A stretch of 64,000 nucleotides of DNA from Hymenobacter sp. J193 (lineage in GTDB: Bacteria; Bacteroidota; Bacteroidia; Cytophagales; Hymenobacteraceae): assembly GCF_024700075.1 (NCBI RefSeq), contig NZ_JAJONE010000001.1, positions 2,074,001-2,138,000 on the forward strand, in the 5' to 3' direction. The notes under the pieces are model-generated. The model had not been told where the DNA came from and did not search any database. It worked only from the letters and a program-made list of their open reading frames with translations. Below are positions 16,756-26,562 of the stretch, piece after piece. The translations under genes were made by a program, and so were the position numbers. The number at the start of each line of letters is the position of its first letter. Position 1 is the first letter of the stretch.

Positions 16756-16798
16756 GCCAGCCGCCAGTCGATTCGTCGACTGGCGGCTGCTTTGTTTT
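16756..16798 (+). terminator. Terminator with TTCG tetraloop
   Basis: A 13-bp perfect stem (16759-16771 with 16776-16788) closes a TTCG tetraloop, followed by CTTTGTTTT. Confidence 0.85.
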
Positions 16799-17030
16799 AT
16801 GAGCAGTCAACTTTGAGCTGGCCTCAAGAAGTATATATCTACTTCAGCCCCACATTCCGCTATTGATAAAAGGCATGTGCTATGACCCACACATAATCAT
16901 AGTGATAGGCAATTATTTACAGAATAAAATCAGCTTATCACATAATCATGTGGTATCACTTTCTTGGACTTAACTTACATTATTTCTACAATTGCACAGA
17001 CAAAGTTTTACTTAAAATAACTTAAGTGCC
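16799..17030. other. A+T-rich intergenic region
   Basis: About 230 bp, clearly more A+T-rich than the rest of the window, with no convincing open frame. It contains runs such as TTATTTACAGAATAAAATC and ends at the small gene at 17031. It probably holds that gene's promoter, but I cannot point to a clear -33/-7 pair. Confidence 0.4.
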
Positions 17031-17255
17031 ATGAAAAACTTTTCTGCGTTTTTACTCATCGGGGCGTTTGTCGTATCGCTGCCGTTAGAAGCATCCTGCG
17101 AAACAGTAGGCACACCCGAAACAGCCATTCCGCTGGCCCAGCTTCGGACTGAGCTGCGTCCCGGCAAGCTGTTTACTTCCTGGAGCAAGCGCAAAAAGCA
17201 AAACAAGCGTCGCCGGGCCTCGCAACGCCGCAGCCGGTGGGCGGTTAATGGCTGA
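17031..17255 (+). CDS. Small secreted basic protein
   Basis: A 74-aa hypothetical protein. The N-terminus (MKNFSAFLLIGAFVVSLPLEASC) looks like a signal peptide, possibly a lipoprotein type (EASC). The C-terminal third is strongly basic (WSKRKKQNKRRRASQRRSR). Secreted and highly cationic small proteins of this kind could bind polyanions such as LPS, DNA or polysaccharide, but that is inference. No family is recognised. It follows an A+T-rich 230-bp upstream region and has a shared convergent terminator downstream. Confidence 0.5.
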   Translation: MKNFSAFLLIGAFVVSLPLEASCETVGTPETAIPLAQLRTELRPGKLFTSWSKRKKQNKRRRASQRRSRWAVNG

Positions 17256-17370
17256 TTAACAGGTATATCATCCGGTTACTTCCGACTGCAAAAGCCTAAC
17301 GGCCCTGCTTCGTTGCGGAAAAACGCAGCTGGCATAGCGCTATTCCGGCAATTCAGTCGTACCCAAACAA

Positions 17371-17414
17371 AACAAGCGTCACCCGGGCAGACTACTGCCG
17401 GGGCGACGCTTGTT
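17371..17414. terminator. Bidirectional terminator
   Basis: AACAAGCGTC (17371-17380) pairs with GACGCTTGTT (17405-17414), with an inner CCCGGGCAG/CTGCCGGGG stem. It lies between the convergent genes at 17031 and 17476. Confidence 0.75.
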
Positions 17415-17475
17415 CAATATTTTACCCTGCCCAATGAGTTATAACCGGGCGGAGCGGTATCAGAAAGCTCAGCTA

Positions 17476-18906
17476 CTAGCGGGCAATAAGCAGGCGGCGG
17501 TAGCTGCTGGCCCCGTTTTGCACCAGCCGCACAATGTAAAGGCCGTTTTCCAGCGGAGTCGCGTCGGTGCCTAGCTGCAGGGTATGCGGGCCGGCGCTTT
17601 GGCGCTCATCGTCAGCCAGACGGTAAACCGGCCGGCCCACTGCATCCAGCACTTCCAGCGTTACGGCGGCCGGCGTGGCCAGGAAATACGAGACGGAAAC
17701 CGGTCCCACTCCCGGGTTCGGGTACACATCCAGCTGAGCGGCTACTGTTTGCGGAGCCTGGCCGGCCGTGGCGAGCATACGCGTGTACCAGATAGGCGAG
17801 GTTACTATCCGGTCGCCGTCGGCCTGGGTGATAACGGCATAGTAGTAAGCCGTTTCGCCGGGTTGCGCGGTGGTTTCGGTGTAGCTGAGCGTGCTGCCCA
17901 GGCCGGGGGCTGTGGCTACTACCGTGGCCAGCTGCCCGCTGCCGGGGGTACCGCGCAGCAGCGTGAGCGACTTCAGCGCCTCCTTATCACTATCAGTTAC
18001 CGAGACGCTGATAGCCGCAGCCTGCTCTCCTTCCACGATGTTGCCCATGGGCTGCTCATTCAGTTGAAAGCGCACTTCGGCGTTCCAGTCATCGGAGGCG
18101 TAGAAGTGGCGGGCGCGCACGGCTTCCAGCAGGCTGGCTTTGGTAAGCTCGGGCGCCAGCACCACCAGGCGGCCGGGCGTGTTGCGGCCGAAGGTGGTGT
18201 AGTGGTTGTCGTGGTCGAGGGAGATGCCAACGTGGTAGCCCTTGGCCAGCAGCTTCTGAAACGTGGACTCGTAGCTGCTGCGGGAAGGGTCGAGGTAGCT
18301 GATGTTGGTGGACATAGCCGGCCCGGAGCGCATCACGGTGCCCACCACGGCGCTGTCGGCGCGGGCGCTGAAGGGGGCGCTGCCAGCCAGGTTGCCGTAG
18401 TCGCCGGAGCTGGGGTGAGCTAGGGTGGCAAAAGCGCCGGGGCGCTTGTTGATCTGCCGAAACAGGGCCTGATAGTCGTTTTTGGGTACGTACACGTCAT
18501 AGTTGCCGCTTTCCCAGTTCAGCAGCTGGTCCACGCCATATACCAGCAGGTGGCCGCCGCCGGAGATGGTGCCCCACTCCATGCCATACAGCGCCACAAA
18601 CTTGCCGTCTACGGTTACGCTGTCGGCCTGGCGCAGGCCCTTGGCGTAGTTGGCGCGGGCCATACCGGCCGTGGCGTGGTTGTGCTCCGAAATGCCCAGA
18701 AAGTCGAAGTGCTGGGAGGCGGAGGCAAAGCCGAAGTTCTGGCCCGGCGTACGGAAGTGGTTTTTGCTTTCATCCTTGTTGCCGTCGGAGTAGGCAGAGT
18801 GCGCGTGCAGGTTGCCGTAGTAGTAGTTCAGCGTTTGCGGCGCCTGCGCGCGCGCTACACCAGCCCAGCAGCAAGCTGCCAGCAACAGAGTAGAGGTTTT
18901 TTTCAC
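17476..18906 (-). CDS. Type IX secreted PHP-domain (CehA/McbA-like) hydrolase
   Basis: A 476-aa secreted protein. The signal peptide is MKKTSTLLLAACCWAGVARAQ. The catalytic part is a PHP-type metal hydrolase of the CehA/McbA group: NLHAHSAYSDG (HxH metal motif), SEHNHAT, LAHPSSGDYG and LDHDNHYT supply the expected metal-binding His/Asp residues. The family hydrolyses esters or phosphoesters; the substrate here is unknown. The last 80 residues are a type IX secretion sorting domain (LDVYPNPGVGPVSVSYFL ... GLYIVRLVQNG ... RRLLIAR), so the enzyme should be exported across the outer membrane and released or anchored at the cell surface. It is monocistronic, with a terminator at 17371-17414. Confidence 0.85.
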   Translation of the reverse strand: MKKTSTLLLAACCWAGVARAQAPQTLNYYYGNLHAHSAYSDGNKDESKNHFRTPGQNFGFASASQHFDFLGISEHNHATAGMARANYAKGLRQADSVTVDGKFVALYGMEWGTISGGGHLLVYGVDQLLNWESGNYDVYVPKNDYQALFRQINKRPGAFATLAHPSSGDYGNLAGSAPFSARADSAVVGTVMRSGPAMSTNISYLDPSRSSYESTFQKLLAKGYHVGISLDHDNHYTTFGRNTPGRLVVLAPELTKASLLEAVRARHFYASDDWNAEVRFQLNEQPMGNIVEGEQAAAISVSVTDSDKEALKSLTLLRGTPGSGQLATVVATAPGLGSTLSYTETTAQPGETAYYYAVITQADGDRIVTSPIWYTRMLATAGQAPQTVAAQLDVYPNPGVGPVSVSYFLATPAAVTLEVLDAVGRPVYRLADDERQSAGPHTLQLGTDATPLENGLYIVRLVQNGASSYRRLLIAR

Positions 18907-19089
18907 GAAGAAGCAATAGGTACAAGCGGAGACAAAGAGCAGTGTACAAAGCTACTGGTTCTGGTCCAATTCCTCCCCGAAAGTTGCGCCCTCACGCAAG
19001 GCCCTCATTAGCCACTCTCCGCCGCTTTTCCAGGCAAAACCCGGCTACTAACCAGCGCATGAAAGCAGCTGACTGAAGGCGTTTAATGC

Positions 19090-19139
19090 AAAAAGCCTGA
19101 CGGCCGCTGTGTATAAACGCAGCGGCCGTCAGGCTTTTT
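19090..19139 (-). terminator. Long perfect hairpin terminator
   Basis: A 20-bp perfect stem (19090-19109 with 19120-19139) with A/T ends that give a T tract on either strand. It lies 18 bp after the stop of the frameshifted gene at 19158. Confidence 0.85.
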
Positions 19140-19157
19140 GATGCGGTAGGAAGACGC

Positions 19158-19573
19158 TTACCAGATCTTACCGGCAGAGGTGGTCTTTTTGATGCGGCCG
19201 TCGCGCTTGAAGCGGGTGCCGGGCAGGACTCGCAGCGACACGTTGCCCGGCTGACAGCTGGTCAGAACCAGCTCCTGGGCTTCGTAGCCGCCGGCGCTTA
19301 CTTTCAGCCGCGTGTTTTTTGCAGCGGCGCCTTGGTCATGATCATGTAGTGCCCCTCAGAGTTGGTGATGAAGGCATCCATCAGGCCGGGCACCTGCACG
19401 GTGGCTCCGGTGAGGGGGTTGTTGTCTTCATCGGTAACGGTGCCCGTGACGATGGGACAGCCCACCGCCTGGGAAGAAGCCGCCACAGGCTCGGGAGCTG
19501 ATTGCTGCGCCAGAAGCATGCCGGGCGCCAGCAGCAGGCCAAGCCCAAGGAAGAGAGTAGAAGCGCGGTGCAT
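19158..19573 (-). pseudogene. Secreted carboxypeptidase-regulatory-like protein, frameshifted
   Basis: The gene would encode about 138 aa: a signal peptide (RASTLFLGLGLLLAPGMLLAQ), then a carboxypeptidase regulatory-like beta domain (VTGTVTDEDNNPLTGATVQVPG ... ITNSEGHYMI), the fold that precedes many TonB receptors. The frame stops early after LQKTRG at 19304. One extra A in the A6 run at 19315-19320 would restore KNTRLKVSAGGYEAQELVL and continue to a stop at 19158-19160, followed directly by a terminator. The restored segment fits the expected last strands of the domain. The base is therefore either missing through sequencing error, lost in the strain, or corrected by slippage on the A run. 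Note that LQK then AAAAAAC also permits -1 slippage. Confidence 0.7.
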
Positions 19574-20017
19574 AAGCAGGAAAACAGGAAAGCAAGCTAC
19601 ACTAAATATCCCAACGGCTATGCAGCACAGCCAGTTGGGCAGCCGGTGTTGGCAAACACTGTACCAAGAACCCGCCGGGTTGAAACGCCGGCCGGGCCGG
19701 GGCAGCGCGTGGCCGGCGCAGTGAGTACAGGCTCGCCCGCCAAATAGTTCGAGGCAGCCCCCTAAACGGCGCCCAAAATGCTGGCAGCGGCTTTCCCGGT
19801 GCTTTGTCCCGCAGCTCCGGGAAGCAGCTCAGGTTGAACCGGCTGCGGAACGGCTGACGAGACGCCTACTTGCGTCTCGTCAGCCGCGCTAGTGCATTGA
19901 TAGTGGTTCGAGAGTACCTTTCAATGAGGAGACGCAAGTAGGCGTCTCTACCCCGGGTTGATGGTTGGTGCAACGTCAAAGTTGATCTGCGCTCCGGGGC
20001 TGCCTACCTTGGTTGGC
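19574..20017. other. Intergenic region with a GAGACGC inverted repeat
   Basis: This 444-bp stretch has no convincing gene. The right part holds the 20-bp inverted repeat described next; the rest shows nothing I can identify. Confidence 0.5.
19859..19948. repeat. 20-bp perfect inverted repeat (GAGACGC type)
   Basis: The arms 19859-19878 and 19929-19948 are exact reverse complements, separated by 50 bp. Each arm is itself nearly palindromic (GAGACGC...GCGTCTC), so several hairpins are possible. It lies upstream of the SMP-30 gene. Confidence 0.85.
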
Positions 20018-20941
20018 ATGAAGCTGCCTTCTCTACCGCATGTCCTGCTTGCTCTCAGCCTCTGGGCCTGCACCACGGCCGCGCCGCCCGCTGCCCGCCC
20101 GACTGCCAGTCGCCTGGCCGACGACGACGCCACGCCCCGGCTGGTGGCACGGCAGTTTAGCTTCACCGAAGGCCCCGCCGTGGACAAAGCCGGCAACGTG
20201 TTCTTCACCGACCAGCCCAACAACCGCATCTGGAAGTACGACACCCAGGGCCAGCTCAGCGTATTTCTGGAGCCGGCCGGCCGCGCCAACGGGTTGTACT
20301 TCGACGGGCAGGGCAACCTGCTGGCCTGCGCCGATGAGCTCAGTCAGCTGTGGTCTATTGCCCCCGACGGGAAAGTAACCGTCCTGCTCCGGGACGTGCA
20401 AAGCCACCGCCTCAACGGCCCCAACGACCTCTGGGTGCACCCTACCAGCGCGGGCATCTACTTCACCGATCCTTACTACCAGCGGCCCTACTGGTCGCGC
20501 CAGACGCCCGACCCGGCTCTGGGCGGCCAGAAGGTGTACTTCCTGCCCAAAGGCCAGACGCAGCCTGTAGTAGTGGATGACCAGTTGCAGCAGCCCAACG
20601 GCATCGTGGGCACGCCCGACGGTCGGCAGCTGTACGTGGCCGACATCGGGGCCGGTAAAACCTACCGCTACCAGATTGCCGCCGACGGCCGCCTCACCAA
20701 CCGGCAGCTGTTTGTGGCCCAGGGCTCCGATGGTATGACCATCGACCACGAGGGCAACGTGTACCTCACCGGCCAGGGCGTGACGGTGTACAGCCCTGCC
20801 GGCCAGCTGCTGCAGCACATCGACGTGCCCGCCGCCTGGACGGCCAACCTGTGCTTTGGCGGCCGGAACCGCAAAACCCTGTTCATCACGGCTTCGGAGG
20901 CGGTATACGTGCTGCCCATGCGTGTGCACGGGGTGTGGTAA
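20018..20941 (+). CDS. SMP-30/gluconolactonase-like lipoprotein
   Basis: A 307-aa protein of the SMP-30/gluconolactonase/LRE family, a six-bladed beta-propeller lactonase fold that uses one divalent metal. MKLPSLPHVLLALSLWAC is a lipoprotein signal, so it is probably membrane-anchored outside the cytoplasm. Family features seen are FTEGPAVDKAGNVFFTDQPNNRIWKYD, the Glu of the metal site in FTEGPA, RLNGPNDLWVHPTSAGIYFTDP with the conserved Asn-Asp, and QQPNGIVGTPDGRQLYVAD. The start 20018 is preferred over 19958 because the signal peptide begins there. It is monocistronic. The substrate (a sugar lactone in characterised members) is not known here. Confidence 0.8.
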   Translation: MKLPSLPHVLLALSLWACTTAAPPAARPTASRLADDDATPRLVARQFSFTEGPAVDKAGNVFFTDQPNNRIWKYDTQGQLSVFLEPAGRANGLYFDGQGNLLACADELSQLWSIAPDGKVTVLLRDVQSHRLNGPNDLWVHPTSAGIYFTDPYYQRPYWSRQTPDPALGGQKVYFLPKGQTQPVVVDDQLQQPNGIVGTPDGRQLYVADIGAGKTYRYQIAADGRLTNRQLFVAQGSDGMTIDHEGNVYLTGQGVTVYSPAGQLLQHIDVPAAWTANLCFGGRNRKTLFITASEAVYVLPMRVHGVW

Positions 20942-21391
20942 GGCCCGTTCTGAGGGAGAATGAGGAATGAAGAATTGAGTTAGCGAACCTGTTTGGAAAG
21001 TCCATTGAACGTCATGCTCTATCTGGCGTCCGCTTGTCGAAGCATCTCTACCGCTTCGTTGTGCTGCTATTCAGACGGAGCGGTAGAGATGCTTCGGCTG
21101 CGCTCAGCATGACGTTCTTGTTAGTTGTGGCGACTTTCTAAACAGCTTCAGCATAAGCCGGATGCCGTGGCACTGTGCCCTCTGGGCGGGAACAGAGGAT
21201 ATATACTTGTTTTTTACAATATACCTGCATTCAGGTATTGCCAGGGCGACGCTAAAGCTTTACATTGGGCTACCGCGCTCTGGGGCTGACTGTTGCGGCC
21301 GGCCCTCTCCTATTACACCATCTATTGCCAGCAGAATCCGGTTGCCTTCCGGCGGCCGTTGTCCTACGTGTGCTTATCTCACCTGGTCTGC
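20942..21391. other. Intergenic region with composite nested repeat
   Basis: This 450-bp stretch has no convincing gene. The first half holds iterated words (GAGAATGAGGAATGAAGAATTGAG) and the nested palindrome listed separately. The second half (21150-21391) shows only weak open frames and presumably holds the promoter of the LuxR-type gene. Confidence 0.5.
20988..21146. repeat. Composite nested inverted repeat (GTCATGCT type)
   Basis: Three nested pairs share one centre. The outer pair is 20988-21002 with 21132-21146 (13 of 15 match). The middle pair is 21007-21018 with 21106-21117 (GAACGTCATGCT, perfect). The inner pair is 21039-21056 with 21079-21096 (18 of 18). The same GTCATGCT...AGCATGAC core occurs between moxR and DUF58. 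Confidence 0.8.
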
Positions 21392-22030
21392 ATGGAATTA
21401 TCCGTTATGGGGGCCGCTACCGTGCTGGTAGCCGCCCCGCCCTCCCTGCATCGGCAGGGCCTTTTGGCTACCCTCCACACCCACTGGCCCGCCCTGGCCT
21501 GCACCGTCACGCCCGATGCCGGGCAGCTGCTGCCTTTGCTGCGGCAGCAGGCCTACGGGCTGGTGGTGCTCGATAGCACCCTGAGCGGCCCGGGCCTGCC
21601 CCAGCTGCTCCGGCAGCTGCGCACCATCCGCGGCAGCCAGCAGCTGCTGGTGCTCACGGGCCGGCACCTGGCTCCCCTCCTGCGCCGGCAGCTGTTGCAG
21701 GCCGGGGCCCATGCGCTGCTGCGCCAGAGCGCGCCCCCGGCGGCGGCCGTGGCCACCATTGCGGCCCTGCTGAGCGGGGCGGCCGGGGGCACGGTGCCCG
21801 GCGCGGCTACCGCACTTGCTACCCTGCCGCCCACGCCTTTCAGCCCCCGCGAGGTGGAGGTGCTGCGGCTGGTGGTGGCCGACTTCAGCAACCAGGAAAT
21901 AGCCGAGCAGCTAAACCTGAGCGTGCGTACCGTGGAAAGCCACCGCCGGGCCCTGCTGCAGAAAGCCGGGGCCCGCACCCTGGTAGGGCTGGCCGTGCAA
22001 GCCGTGCGCCAGGGCTGGGTAGCGCCCTGA
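21392..22030 (+). CDS. LuxR-type response regulator with atypical receiver
   Basis: A 212-aa two-domain regulator. The N-terminal half has the receiver layout (TVLVAAPPSLHRQGLL ... LVVLDSTLSG ... LVLTGRH), with Asp61 at the phosphoacceptor position. The acidic pair that normally binds Mg (usually ADDHP near residue 14) is replaced by AAPP, and the conserved Lys position reads Arg (LLRQSAPP). The C-terminal half is a normal LuxR/NarL helix-turn-helix (FSPREVEVLRLVV ... SNQEIAEQLNLSVRTVESHR). It therefore probably binds DNA but may not respond to phosphorylation. The start could be 21392 or 21407. No histidine kinase lies nearby, so it is an orphan. Confidence 0.75.
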   Translation: MELSVMGAATVLVAAPPSLHRQGLLATLHTHWPALACTVTPDAGQLLPLLRQQAYGLVVLDSTLSGPGLPQLLRQLRTIRGSQQLLVLTGRHLAPLLRRQLLQAGAHALLRQSAPPAAAVATIAALLSGAAGGTVPGAATALATLPPTPFSPREVEVLRLVVADFSNQEIAEQLNLSVRTVESHRRALLQKAGARTLVGLAVQAVRQGWVAP

Positions 22031-22059
22031 GGTGTGTATATGCCGGCAAAGAAAGTGCG

Positions 22060-22150
22060 GTAGGGTGCGGGGCTTGTCCCCGCCCGCCGTGCGCGCCACG
22101 TTGCAGCTATCCTCCTTCAACCAAGGGCGGGGGCAAGCCCCGCATCCTAC
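22060..22150. repeat. 26-bp inverted repeat (GGGGCTTGTCCC type)
   Basis: Arms 22060-22085 and 22125-22150 pair at 24 of 26 positions. It starts 29 bp after the LuxR-type stop and could act as a strong hairpin, though no T tract follows. Confidence 0.85.
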
Positions 22151-22282
22151 GCCAGGCGGTGTATGCCGATGCTTCCCGGAAGTTCCTGCTACTCACGCGC
22201 TAATGCGCTTAAATTCAGTGCTGGCACTGATGCGCAGCGGCCTAAGAACCGGCAGCTTTGCCTAAACCGATACGCTGCCGCT

Positions 22283-22987
22283 ATGGACATCTCCTATTCC
22301 CTCGTTGACAACAAGCTGACCACCGACCCCAAGGACCTGCGGGCCCAGGTGCAGATTTCCGCTACCGCCTCCATCGACGACCTGGCCAACGACATTGTGC
22401 GGCCCGGCTCCACCGTTACCAAGGCCGAGTTTCTGGCCATGTACGAGGAGCTGAAAACCGCCGCCCTGCGCCGGGTGCAGCGCGGCGAGAGTGTGGTGAC
22501 GGACTTTTTTATCCTGCGGCCGGCCCTGACCGGGGTGTGGGCCGACGCCAACGACACCTTTGACCCGCAGCGCCACCGGGGCCACATCCGCCTCACCCCC
22601 GGCACCTACCTGCGCCAGGCTGAAACCGAACTGAGCTTCACGCTGGTGCGGGCCGTGAGCCAGAGTGAGCCCCGCCCCGAAAACGTGGAGGACCTGCTCA
22701 CCGACGCGGTAAACGCCACCCTCACCAAAGGCAACCTGGCCCACCTGCGCGGCGCCAACCTCAAGTACGACCTGGACGACGCGACTCAGGGCCTGTTCTT
22801 CGTCAAAAGTACCGGCGGCGCCCCCGTCCGGGTGACGAAAGTGAAGAAGAACCTACCCTCGGAGCAGCTGTTCGTGGTACCGGCCACGCTCACGGCGGGC
22901 AGCTACCGGTTGGAGGTGCGCAGCAAAGGCAAAGCCAGTACCCAACTTAAAACGGCTACGCTGGACGCGGTGCTTACCATAGCCTGA
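22283..22987 (+). CDS. HU-like DNA-binding protein with DUF4469-like C-terminus
   Basis: A 234-aa protein whose N-terminal 120 residues match the Bacteroidota HU-like group: ISYSLVDNKLT, then ATASIDDLANDIVRPGSTVTKAEFLAMYEEL, GESVVTDFFILRPALTGVW, and RHRGHIRLTPGTYLRQ. The C-terminal part (ALTAGSYRLEVRSKG, FVVPATLTAG) fits the immunoglobulin-like DUF4469 domain that commonly follows. Such proteins are thought to bind DNA like HU/IHF; the role of the C-terminal domain is unknown. ATG 22283 gives the family start (MDISYSLV). It is monocistronic; the DNA downstream carries short direct repeats. Confidence 0.75.
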   Translation: MDISYSLVDNKLTTDPKDLRAQVQISATASIDDLANDIVRPGSTVTKAEFLAMYEELKTAALRRVQRGESVVTDFFILRPALTGVWADANDTFDPQRHRGHIRLTPGTYLRQAETELSFTLVRAVSQSEPRPENVEDLLTDAVNATLTKGNLAHLRGANLKYDLDDATQGLFFVKSTGGAPVRVTKVKKNLPSEQLFVVPATLTAGSYRLEVRSKGKASTQLKTATLDAVLTIA

Positions 22988-23012
22988 TAAAAACCATTGC
23001 CACTCCTAGGCC

Positions 23013-23068
23013 GGGAGTAGTAGACTCTTGCGGCAGGAGTAGTGGACTCCTAGGCCGGGAGTAGTAAT
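23013..23068. repeat. Short direct repeats CCTAGGCCGGGAGTAGT
   Basis: Two copies of ACTCCTAGGCCGGGAGTAGT flank a degenerate third copy (GCGGCAGGAGTAGTGG). It is a small tandem array with no spacer structure, 25 bp after the HU-like gene. Confidence 0.7.
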
Positions 23069-23259
23069 GTCGCTCTCCCATGAGACATTCTCAACTCATC
23101 ATTTGGTCGGCAGCTTGGGCGACATGCTCACAATACCCTGATAGGACGGCGTAGCCTACTATCGAGTGGAGTAAGCTAAGCCCGCCATGTGACGGCGGAG
23201 GCTAGGTGATAGCGCCAGCCAAAACACTGAACTCATTCCCAGCTTTACTTTTTGCTCCT

Positions 23260-24165
23260 ATGAATACTCCAAGGTACTTCTCCGGCCTTCTGTTGCTCGT
23301 CGCAATGTGTTTTGCAATCATTCCATGCAAAGCCGATGACCCAACACCTACTTCCTTATCATACCGGTTAAAAGCTAGCACCCTTCTTCAGGAATGTAAT
23401 GATCAAGGCGTTGCGTTGGCTGCACCCAGCATAATCATCCCGGTAGGCGCAAAATTCTCGATTGCGAAAAAGCAACCCGATGGCTCATTTATCATTTCAT
23501 TTTGGGAATGGTCTCCTAAAGACTCTCAAGGGAAGGATAACTTAAGATTGAAGGGGCTGAGGTTAACTAATGACTATAATCTTCTCAATGCCGATGGCAC
23601 TCCTCAGCCTGCCGACAAAGACTTGCAGGAGAAAAACCTAAATCTTACGCAAACCCAAAACTACTTTCGCTTTAATTACAATGCCTTTACAGGCACAAAA
23701 CGCTTATTTCTTATAACTGCCGAGCAACTAGCTATGAGTGCGGATGCTTTGGTAAGTTATCTTAACCCAACAGCAGGAGCCCTAGTTATGCCATTTAAGT
23801 ACCGGCCGCGTATGGGCGATTTTACCAAAGACATTACGTTCAGTGGCTTGGGCGGCTTCAGCTTCCACCCTTACAGACGTTCAGACCATGCCGTTTCTCT
23901 ACTATTGGGCGTTGGCATTGCCTCCGTTACCCTTACGCCCGATAATAGCACAGTGACAGAAAGCGCCGACCATGCTGCTATCTCACTCTCACTAGCATTT
24001 ATGTACCAATGGGAACGGTTACAGCTTGGTATACTAACAGGCCGAGACTACTTAGGCCAAACTTCCGAAACATGGAAAGACAATAAGAAGGTATGGCTGG
24101 CAGCAGGCATCGGATTCAACATCTTTAGCCCAGAAAGCACCGAAGTCAAAGGAGGCTCCCAATAG
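23260..24165 (+). CDS. Secreted/outer-membrane protein, A+T-rich gene
   Basis: A 301-aa protein I do not recognise. MNTPRYFSGLLLLVAMCFAIIPCKA is a signal peptide. The first half has no known motif. The second half alternates polar and hydrophobic residues like an outer-membrane barrel (ITFSGLGGFSFHPY, AVSLLLGVGIASVTL, AAISLSLAFMYQWERLQLGILTG, VWLAAGIGFNIF). Codon use (AAT, TTA, ATA, AAA) is clearly more A+T-rich than in neighbouring genes, which suggests more recent acquisition. The start 23260 is chosen because the signal peptide begins there. A remnant of a restriction specificity subunit lies just downstream, consistent with a small horizontally acquired patch. Confidence 0.6.
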   Translation: MNTPRYFSGLLLLVAMCFAIIPCKADDPTPTSLSYRLKASTLLQECNDQGVALAAPSIIIPVGAKFSIAKKQPDGSFIISFWEWSPKDSQGKDNLRLKGLRLTNDYNLLNADGTPQPADKDLQEKNLNLTQTQNYFRFNYNAFTGTKRLFLITAEQLAMSADALVSYLNPTAGALVMPFKYRPRMGDFTKDITFSGLGGFSFHPYRRSDHAVSLLLGVGIASVTLTPDNSTVTESADHAAISLSLAFMYQWERLQLGILTGRDYLGQTSETWKDNKKVWLAAGIGFNIFSPESTEVKGGSQ

Positions 24166-24189
24166 CTTTTCGTAACTCTCTTCTGTAGT

Positions 24190-24230
24190 AAAGAAGCCCC
24201 GGCCGCGCCCCACGCGGTTGGGGCTTCTTT
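24190..24230. terminator. Hairpin terminator
   Basis: AAAGAAGCCCC (24190-24200) pairs with GGGGCTTCTTT (24220-24230) with a GC inner stem; it ends the A+T-rich gene. Confidence 0.8.
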
Positions 24231-24244
24231 GTGCCCTTGGTCTT

Positions 24245-24478
24245 TTACCCTAAGTCTGCAAACAAGTCCCCAACACCCACCACCCGCTTCGTGGCCTTAC
24301 GCCCGGGCGGTACCACCACCGCAGCCATTGCTTCGGCCGCTACCGCCCCACCCGGCCCGGCCAGGCGGCGGCTTTCCTGGATGCGCTGCTCCAGGGCTTC
24401 GCAGTGCCCCAGCAGCTTCGCCACGATGCGCTGTTGCTCGGCTAGGGGAGAAGGCATACTTATCGGGTTATGTAACAC
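24245..24478 (-). pseudogene. Fragment of a type I restriction specificity subunit (HsdS)
   Basis: A 77-codon frame contains MPSPLAEQQRIVAKLLGHCEALEQRIQESRR. This matches the junction and coiled-coil at the C-terminus of HsdS proteins (PPLAEQxRIVAKxxxLxxxCDxLE). Only this tail is present. The two target-recognition domains, HsdM and HsdR are absent on both sides, so it is almost certainly a relic. It has a plausible ATG (24478 or 24457), and the short coiled-coil could still be expressed. It sits next to an A+T-rich gene, supporting a degraded acquired patch. Confidence 0.65.
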
Positions 24479-24490
24479 TAGGAAAACATA

Positions 24491-24523
24491 AACGCCGCTG
24501 GAAATACTTCCAGCGGCGCTTTT
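24491..24523 (-). terminator. Terminator of ettA
   Basis: An 11-bp perfect stem (24493-24503 with 24508-24518) with an ATAC loop. On the minus strand a T-rich stretch follows. It lies 19 bp after the ettA stop. Confidence 0.8.
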
Positions 24524-24541
24524 CGTAACGCAAGGGTCACT

Positions 24542-26209
<1,668 letters not shown>

Positions 26210-26499
26210 AGAAGAAAGAAAGCGAAAAGCGCAGGCCGCGCAGCCGGCCGTTGCAACGATGGTAAGCAAAAAACTCTCCCTGGCAATAGCCGTTTTCGCC
26301 GACAACTCCAGCCAGCCGGTATAACCGCCAGCCGGTTGGGCCCGTAGCTAACACCGGTACTCCGCGGGAAGGGCGCCCGCACCGCGGCCAGTTACGGCCC
26401 GCCGGGAAACTCAAAGGTAGGCAGCGACTGGCGGCTTTCCCAGGGTGCTATCTGGCTTTGCTTCCTACCGAATATGCGCAGCATCCCGTAAACTTGTAG

Positions 26500-26508
26500 T
26501 ACATTTTG
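26500..26508 (+). promoter_or_regulatory. Candidate Bacteroidota -7 box for the DUF349 gene
   Basis: TACATTTTG resembles the TAnnTTTG -7 element of Bacteroidota, 54 bp before the ATG at 26563. No convincing -33 element was found. Confidence 0.35.
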
Positions 26509-26562
26509 ACCTGAACACTTAAACACCCACCTATTCGCTCGCGCGCTATTTCATTTCCCTTT

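Noticed and set aside
22060..22150. Rho-independent terminator after the LuxR-type gene
   Set aside because: The stem is strong but no T tract follows on either side, and the sequence fits an interspersed palindrome better.
23013..23068. CRISPR-like direct repeats
   Set aside because: Only two good copies and one degenerate one, with no regular spacers.
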